Of a stretch of 64,000 bases of DNA, positions 58,338 through 64,000 are shown in pieces (the stretch's first letter is position 1; each line of letters begins with the position of its first letter). The position numbers and the translations under genes were made by a program. Below the pieces are notes generated by a model, which was not told where the DNA came from, did no database searches, and saw nothing but the letters and a program-made list of their open reading frames with translations. The DNA comes from Chamaecrista fasciculata (lineage: Eukaryota > Streptophyta > Magnoliopsida > Fabales > Fabaceae), in NCBI GenBank assembly GCA_003254925.1, contig QANZ01036882.1, positions 1 through 64,000 of the forward strand. The letters run 5' to 3'.

Positions 58338-58540
58338 AAGTAAATTAATAATTTGGTCCCTAAAATATCAAAACGGTATATATTTTAGCCTTTCAAAGAT
58401 TAAAATGATATACTATTTAATCCATAAAAAAGATTAATTAATATAGCATTTTGGTATTTCAAAAACTAAATTATACATTTTAACTTTCAAGAAACTGAGT
58501 TGTTAACTCAATGATCAAATGCCAAATTATTAGTTTATTC
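58338..58540. mobile_element. Mutator-like MITE (GAGTAAA family), copy e
   Basis: Decayed ends AAGTAAATTAATAATTTGG and TTAGTTTATTC. The flanks TACTAAATC and TATTAAATA agree at 7 of 9 positions, consistent with an aged 9-bp duplication. Confidence 0.75.
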
Positions 58541-58655
58541 TATTAAATATACTTAATCCCCATCCGAACATACTCTTAAGCTTCTACTTTTTTTTTTTTG
58601 TTTTTCTTCGCCCACCCATCTTTTTTTTTTATAAATTTTAAAGAAAAAAAAGATA

Positions 58656-58931
58656 CTCATTCCGATTCATAATATTTGTTTGAACCGAGAGAATTTTTAT
58701 ATTTTAAAATATCTGTTGTTTTACAAAATTAAGAAAGCATTAATTATTTTTTCACAATTTTATCTCTACATATTCTCTTTCAATAATAAGTACCATTTGA
58801 AAATAAGAAAGAATAAATAAGGATAATATAGTTTTTATCTTATATATTTCTAAGTTTAAGATGAACTAATCATTTTCTTGATCTATATGAACCTACCAAA
58901 TTATATATCTGAGATTGTGAATCGGAAGGAG
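58656..58931. mobile_element. Stowaway-like MITE, copy 4
   Basis: Starts TA+CTCATTCCGATTC and ends GAATCGGAAGGAG+TA. Its terminal repeat is changed on both sides in a compensating way (CCGATTC/GAATCGG). Internal blocks match copies 1-3. Confidence 0.78.
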
Positions 58932-60349
58932 TAATTGATTTGACTCAAAGATTTCAAATTAAAAGGTCAACCTTTATTTAAGTTTTCTTAATAAAAAAAG
59001 TCAAAACTCCAAGGAAAAGTATTTTTTTTATAATAAAATATAAATTGAGATATATATTTTTTTATCTTAAAGTAAATATAAAATTCTACCAATAAATAAA
59101 TAAATATAAAATATTTATTAATGATATTTAAATTTAATCCAGTGTTGATGATGAAAAATAAAAGTTAAATTATAACTCTCAGAAATATAATTTTCTTATT
59201 ACTTACTACTTTTGAACACTTTCTTCTCTTGTTTTTCAGATTTTAGGGCCATCACTCTTTTCTCCTACAGATTCCATGATTTTTCTGTCACAATGTAGTA
59301 CATGATGAGTAAATTTTCATCTTAAAAGGACTCTCATTTTTTTTTGTTTTGGTAAACAAGGACTCTCATTTTTTATCTAAATTATGAGTTTCAAGGGGCA
59401 TAACCTGTGCGTTTCTAAACTCATTAGTAATTAGCCAATTTACACTTCTTCTTCCATATATATAAAGACTTTTAAGGTATAAAATCTCAAATCTGATCTC
59501 TAGATTTTCTATTATTCATTTCCATAAATAATAATTTACTTAAATTCATACGATCGGTATGATCTCTTTTTAATATTTATTTACTACTAATATTCATTAT
59601 TTAAGTTATCAAGATTTACAACCAATACTCCATCTCTATATGATACTATTAATCATTAATGTCTATGATAGCAATGTTATTTTTTGTTGGTAAAGTGATA
59701 GCAATGTAATTAATTTCCTTGTGATTAGTTCCATAATAAAGAGGTCATCAATTAGTTTCATAATGTTATTGAAAATTAGCCAAGTTTTCTAAATTCAAAC
59801 TTGTTAGTAATATTTTCGTTTACTTTTTAACACATAAATTTCAACAAAAAACTTAAAGTTGGCAGTTGGCACAAACAAAAAAGTTATACAGGAAAAAAAA
59901 AGGAATTATTTTGATCTTTTCATTACATATTACTAATTCCATTAGAGATAACAATTTGAACGTGTATCTTTAATATTTGTCTAAATCTAGCTGTAAAAAA
60001 TATCTTTGTATTCATTGGATATCAAATATTTGAATATGGTACTAATATTGAAAAATTAGAAAGTACTTTATTAAATATTGAATAAATATAAATATTATTT
60101 CAATTATTCAATATTCATCCGAAATGAATGTATAAATAAGGTAATTAATATCTGAGGCAAAAAAAAAAGGTAAAATACCTAATATTCGATATCCTAATAA
60201 TATAAACATTTTAGATATTTTTATTATATTTCTAATTATTATATTTTAATAAATAAATATTGGGTACCAAATATTGTATATATTCAATTTTTGAACTAAT
60301 TTATCATATCCTATATTCATTATTTTCGAATATTTCTTGGTATAACCAT
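58932..60349. other. AT-rich intergenic stretch
   Basis: No gene recognised. A short GGACTCTCATTTTT duplication lies at about 59329 and 59361. Confidence 0.5.
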
Positions 60350-60490
60350 GAGTTTTCCTCGCCTATCCGTATAACGGTCTAGGCAAAGACTAATCCCATT
60401 CGGGTCGGGATCAAACAGTTAAAGCTCTTCTAACAATATCGATTCTAGGGCTCGAACTTAGGTCCCTCAACCATATACCTACCTGTTGTC
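60350..60490 (-). mobile_element. SINE-like fragment
   Basis: On the minus strand AAGTTCGAGCCCTAG is a good B box, followed about 50 bp later by CCCGAATGGGATTAGTC, a phrase common behind plant SINE heads. The A box is not clear, so the head is truncated or decayed. Confidence 0.45.
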
Positions 60491-60666
60491 ATCCTTAAAT
60501 TCCATGTTATTAAGGGGGCACATATGCTAAATCTTAATTATAATAATCCCTTATAACTTTAAAAAAAAAAAAACAAAAATACTATAAGACGAGGTCTTCA
60601 TTGTTGAAGAGACGTCAGATCATATGAAAAATACTGGAAACGAAAATCCCAGTTTACCACACGTAT

Positions 60667-60688
60667 CTCTCTCTCTCTCTCTCTCTCC
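60667..60688 (+). repeat. (CT)n tract in the 5' region of the second NPF gene
   Basis: Pure CT repeats, followed by a short (TG)n, just before the likely leader exon. CT tracts are common at plant transcription starts. Confidence 0.85.
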
Positions 60689-60827
60689 GTCGTTCTTGCT
60701 TGTGTGTGTGTGACGGCACAAACCGCCAAGTCTTAATCGTTCTTCGAGATCTCTCCATGTTTCACTAGCATTACGCATTCTTCATTCATTAATTAATTAC
60801 AATCACCACCATACTCTGAACACAAAG

Positions 60828-61539
60828 GTATATCCTCTGCTTCTTCTTCTTCTTCACTTTCATGGTGTCTGTGTATCTCTCACTGTCTCTGGGTTTGCTT
60901 TTGTTGCCGCGGATTAATTCATCATTTCTCGCTTTCTGAGAAAAACCTTAGGTTTTCATTGTGTAAGTTTGTTGAATTTCTTCACCATTGCGAGATTTCA
61001 AGTTCCTTGTGTCGTATTCTGTCGTGGGTCCCGATAATTGAATAAATAATTGACTGATTAGTGAATAGTGAATAGTGATCATAACGCATGACCAGAAGAA
61101 AAGGAACGGCATTCTTGCCTCTTTTTTTATTTTTCCCGATATTCCCGTGTTTGTGATTCATAATCTTTGTATGCAATTTCATCGATAAGTGTTTCGGTAA
61201 TTGTGAAATTCATAACTGGGTTTGCATGTCATACATGTGTAGATTATTCAGTGCTGCTTTTGCATAAGTGTAATATAACGAGTATCTGGACTCTCTGTAT
61301 ATGATTCTATTATTGATTTTTGGGTAATCTTGGTAGGAGATACAGATGCCAAATTCACAATATTATGATAGGCGTCAAACTTGTCTGATAAGTTTTTAAA
61401 ATTGATCATTCCCAGACAATAAAATCCTTTATCTGAACTTTTATAAATTTTCTCTGTTTTACTGAATGACACTTATCACGAGTTGTGTAAGTAACACTTC
61501 AGTTTAGTGACTCAGAAACTGATTTATATATGTATGTAG
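60828..61539 (+). other. Probable 5'-UTR intron of the second NPF gene
   Basis: Donor CACAAAG|GTATAT and acceptor TGTATGTAG|G frame a T-rich 712-bp segment between the CT-rich leader and the start codon. Inferred from splice consensus only. Confidence 0.4.
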
Positions 61540-61588
61540 GCCAGTAGGTGACCCCTTTTGGACAAAGATAAAAAAGAGAGCAAACATC

Positions 61589-64000
61589 ATGCCTGGAAAA
61601 TTCGAAATTTCCAGGATGGAAGATGATGATATATATGTAAAGGATGGGACAGTAGACATACACAAGAAGCCTGCCAACAAGAAGAAGACAGGAAATTGGA
61701 GAGCATGCCGCTTCATTCTTGGTATTGACATTTCTTTTGTTCTATTTTTCTTACTAACCTTTCGCGTGAATTATCATCATATCTGAATCTGATGAACAGC
61801 CTGTATTAAGATTTGATGACCCTAAGAGTCTAAATTCATAAAAACTTTGTGGCAGGCAATGAAGGTTGTGAAAGATTGGCATACTATGGTATGAGCACGA
61901 ACCTGGTGAACTATCTTCAGCAACGTTTCGGCCAAGGTAATGCGACTGCTGCGAATAATGTCACAACCTGGTCAGGTACATGCTACATCACACCATTGAT
62001 TGGAGCGTTTTTAGCTGATGCATACATGGGAAGATACTGGACCATTGCTTCTTTCTCGATCATCTATGTCATTGTAAGTTCAGTTTAAGGGAATATTTCT
62101 CATTTTAATGCTTCTTTCTCTGTAATGTTGGTTTATGATTACCGAGGTTGTCCTTAATCAACTTAAGACAATATGGTCAATTTCCTTATGCCAGCCATAT
62201 AGAACTATTTTCAGATATGTGTGTGATGATGTGATGCCTAACATGCTCAATTTATTCTATATGAAAATCATGAGTTATTATATCTCTAGTTTCATAATCA
62301 TTTTGTGAGGAAAAAGGTATTCACTATGCCCAACATGTTATAGCAAATCATACTGTATTCAATATGAGAGGGGTGGATAAACTCTATTAATGGATTTGTA
62401 TATTTATGTTGCAGGGGATGGTACTCTTAACATTGTCAGCGACTTTCCCGGGACTGAAGCCATCGTGTGATGCTAGCGGCTGCCATCCAACAGGAGCGCA
62501 ATCAGCAGCTTGCTTTATAGCACTTTACTTGATTGCTCTTGGAACTGGTGGTATCAAACCATGTGTCTCATCTTTTGGTGCAGACCAATTTGATGAAACT
62601 GATGAGAAAGAGAGGAAGAAGAAAAGCTCTTTCTTTAATTGGTTTTACTTATCGATCAATGTCGGTGCGCTTGTCGCTTCCTCATTGTTGGTTTGGATTC
62701 AAATGAATGTGGGATGGGGATGGGGTTTTGGAGTCCCCGCAGTTGCAATGGTAATTGCAATTATATTTTTCTTCGTTGGAAGTCCACTTTACCGACTTCA
62801 AATGCCAGGAGGGAGCCCACTTACGAGGATTTGTCAAGTTGTAGTTGCAGCTTGTAGGAAAATCAGTGTGGATGTGCCATATGATAAGTCTCTTCTTTAT
62901 GAGACCACAGATCCTGAATCAAACATCAAAGGATGTCGCAAGCTTGATCACACAAATGACCTGAAGTAAGTTACCTATGCCAAGTTTTTATTTCGTCTCA
63001 AAATTTATGTGGTGCAATCGAAATATCTCTTAATACTATTCTTATTTAACTGTATGATGAATACTTTAGTTTGAAGAAAAGAATAACATAAACATACTTC
63101 TGTATGATTATTTCTCACTGATGATTGGCTAATAACTTTCTATATAATCAAAGGATAAAACTGAATTGGGAAATTAGAAGAAAACGCAAACATATGTTTA
63201 AGTACTTACTACTAGTGTATTCACTAATTTTGAGAGACTACAGCCAAACGAGAAACTGATTTTGGGATCAAATTATCAGTTTACTCTTTTATACAATGTT
63301 ATGCTTTTCTAACTTAAAAAATGTTGATTCTAGGTTTTTGGATAAGGCAGCAGTAGAAACTCAATCTGATATGGTTAATAGGAGGCCAAGTCCATGGAAG
63401 CTTTGCACAGTGACTCAAGTACAGGAGCTGAAGGCCATAATTCGGCTGCTACCCATATGGGCATTGCTAATTGTGTTTGCAACTGTCTACAGCCAAATGA
63501 ACACCATGTTTGTTTTACAAGGCAACACCATGGACCAGCATATCGGCCCCAACTTCAAAATTCCATCGGCTTCTCTCTCACTTTTCGATACTCTGAGTGT
63601 TATCTTCTGGGCTCCAGTATATGACCTCATGATTGTCCCATTTGTGAGAAAGTTCACTGGCCATGAACGAGGATTCACAGAGCTTCAAAGAATAGGCATT
63701 GGCCTTGTCATCTCCATAATTTCCATGATTGTTGCCGGAATCCTAGAAGTCGCTCGCCTCGGGCTTGTCCGGAAAAACAACTACTACGACCTGGAGTTCA
63801 TCCCCATGTCGATCTTCTGGCAAGTACCGCAGTATTTTCTGATTGGATGTGCTGAAGTTTTCGCCAACATCGGCATGATGGAGTTCTTCTATGCTGAAGC
63901 ACCTGATGCCATGAGAAGCTTGTGCTCAGCTCTCTCACTCACAACCATGGCAATAGGGAATTATTTGAGCACACTGCTTGTTACTATTGTGACCAAAGTC
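61589..64000 (+). CDS. NRT1/PTR family (NPF8-like) transporter, 3' end beyond window
   Basis: Proton-coupled oligopeptide/nitrate transporter of the NPF8 (PTR1/PTR5-like) clade. Exons 61589-61721, 61856-62073, 62415-62965 and 63334 to the window edge, all GT-AG and in phase; the last 50-60 residues are outside. A second in-frame ATG at 61616 (MEDDDIY) better matches where relatives begin, so either start is possible. Signatures: [19 protein letters not shown], ExxER as E47-G-C-E50-R51, [67 protein letters not shown] and [10 protein letters not shown]. The 218-nt second exon and all three intron phases equal those of the gene at 36724. It looks intact, with no break in the visible part. Confidence 0.95.
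63255..63286. mobile_element. Terminal fragment of a GAGTAAA-family MITE in NPF intron 3
   Basis: The end TTTTGGGATCAAATTATCAG followed by TTTACTC matches the right terminus of that MITE family; the rest is missing or decayed. Confidence 0.5.

Overview
This is nuclear DNA of a flowering plant, almost certainly a eudicot. It is AT-rich, its genes have GT-AG introns, and it is dense with nested transposable elements. I cannot name the species from sequence alone. Four host protein genes are clear: a laccase (minus, 17259-21366, six exons), two NRT1/PTR-family (NPF8-like) peptide/nitrate transporters (plus, 36724-39620, and plus from 61589 running off the window), and an intronless leucine-rich-repeat receptor-like protein (minus, 40209-43067). 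I see no tRNA, rRNA or CRISPR array.

Layout. 1-1808: tail of a Ty1/copia element whose pol gene is broken and was itself hit by another LTR element. 1809-16995: long non-genic stretch with a hAT-like non-autonomous element (2497-3305), several inverted-repeat elements, and a tandem TRIM-type LTR element (11208-12260). 16996-22432: the laccase gene, with inverted-repeat MITEs in its 3' flank, two introns and upstream region. 22945-31440: a Stowaway MITE, then a degenerate L1-type LINE split in two by LTR-retrotransposon debris. 33423-36288: inverted-repeat and Stowaway-like MITEs stacked in front of the first transporter. 36724-43067: transporter and receptor-like protein, tail to tail. 45862-46648: a fold-back element with 14-bp flanking repeats. 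46750-57347: a CACTA (En/Spm) transposon with TTA target duplication, carrying inside its left subterminal repeats a complete but internally deleted Ty3/gypsy (Tat/Athila-like) retrotransposon (47067-54560) with a 681-base assembly gap. 58338-60500: more MITEs and a SINE-like fragment. 60660-64000: second transporter.

How the genes work together. The two transporters share exon phases, an identical 218-nt second exon and strand, so they look like an old tandem pair pushed apart by the receptor-like gene and the CACTA insertion. The laccase has all copper-ligand motifs, a near-perfect miR397 target in exon 5 and an AC-III/SMRE-type MYB site upstream of its TATA box, which fits a lignin laccase under MYB activation and miR397 repression. 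The receptor-like protein is an independent cell-surface recognition gene. Most of the remaining sequence is transposon-derived, and target duplications of 3, 8 and 9 bp allow several elements to be assigned to superfamilies.
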